Assembly (NCBI GenBank): GCA_943704425.1 | Contig: CALSCP010001075.1 | Coordinates: 4,292 to 36,645, forward strand | Length of the DNA stretch: 32,354 nucleotides | From: Ministeria vibrans ATCC 50519 | Taxonomy: Eukaryota > Opisthokonta > Filasterea | Direction of reading: 5' to 3' | Part shown: one piece after another, positions 31,965-32,354 of the stretch | Layout: each line of letters begins with the position of its first letter | Position numbering within the stretch: position 1 is the stretch's first letter | The notes under the pieces: generated by a model | Database searches by the model: none | The model's input: only the letters and a program-made list of their open reading frames with translations | What the model was told of the DNA's origin: nothing | Position numbers and translations under genes: made by a program

Positions 31965-32354
31965 AGACACACAAATCAATCGACTACAATTAATCCCATT
32001 CAAATCTATTAAAATCAATCCCATTCAAACACAAATCAATCTATTAAGATTACTCCCATTCAAACACAGAGTACAATCAATCCCATCCAAACACAAATCA
32101 ATCTATTAAGATGAATCCCATTCAAACACAAATCAATCTATTAAGATTACTCCCATTCACACACAAATCAATCTATTAAGATTACTCCCATTCAAACACA
32201 GAGTACAATCAATCCCATTGAAACACAAATCAATCTATTAAGATGAATCCCATTCAAACACAAATCAATCTATTAAGATTACTCCCATTCAAACACAGAG
32301 TACAATCAATCCCATCCAAACACAAATCAATCTATTAAGATGAATCCCATTCAA
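31965..32354. repeat. Minisatellite, 35-bp unit with a 27-bp variant, in a LAMMER-kinase intron; runs off the window
   Basis: The basic unit is about 35 bases (core CAATCTATTAAG, then ATTACTCCCATTC or ATGAATCCCATTC, then AAACACA). A shorter variant carries GAGTACAATCAATCCCATCC. Units combine into a higher-order block of about 97 bases (35+27+35), seen starting near 32049, 32181 and 32278, with one extra unit in the first block. Copies are nearly identical, which implies recent expansion or homogenisation. Confidence 0.93.

Overview
The window is nuclear DNA of a single-celled or protist-like eukaryote. Its genes carry many short spliceosomal introns (51 to about 280 bp, mostly AT-rich) inside GC-richer exons. 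It also holds 5S rRNA genes and families typical of eukaryotes: alpha-tubulin acetyltransferase, glycogenin and a LAMMER kinase. I cannot place the lineage from sequence alone. The tubulin acetyltransferase hints at a flagellated or ciliated cell, and glycogenin at glycogen storage. All exon joins below were made by hand from GT..AG borders, reading phase and family conservation; there is no transcript evidence.

Layout. 1-4520: two identical 5S rRNA genes in the same orientation flank a hAT-superfamily DNA transposon with terminal inverted repeats and subterminal repeats. 5055-9354: a 12-exon PLP-dependent decarboxylase of the diaminopimelate/ornithine family, then alpha-tubulin N-acetyltransferase, both on the plus strand. 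9717-12798: glycogenin (minus) and a TPR-like protein (plus) diverge from one promoter region. 13006-16678: an arylsulfatase (minus) and a CDGSH-glutamate synthase fusion (plus) diverge. 16839-28093: a four-helix membrane protein with a long acidic, proline-rich tail (minus) diverges from a giant 2661-residue protein (plus). 28448-30492: a secreted DUF285/BspA-like repeat protein whose 25-residue repeats sit one per exon. 31009 to beyond the end: the C-terminal half of a LAMMER (CLK-type) kinase (minus), interrupted by an intron holding a 35-bp-unit minisatellite.

The most striking locus is the giant gene at 19713-28093. Its product reads, in order: a caspase-fold domain with an intact His/Cys dyad, an unassigned region, ankyrin-like and TPR-like helices, leucine-rich repeats, a Roc GTPase, a COR-like segment, a second caspase-fold domain that has lost both catalytic residues, and an NB-ARC-like STAND ATPase with a winged-helix end. 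This combines sensor repeats, two different nucleotide switches, a protease and a dead protease in one chain. That layout suggests an immune or cell-death receptor. The role is an inference from architecture, not from any close relative.
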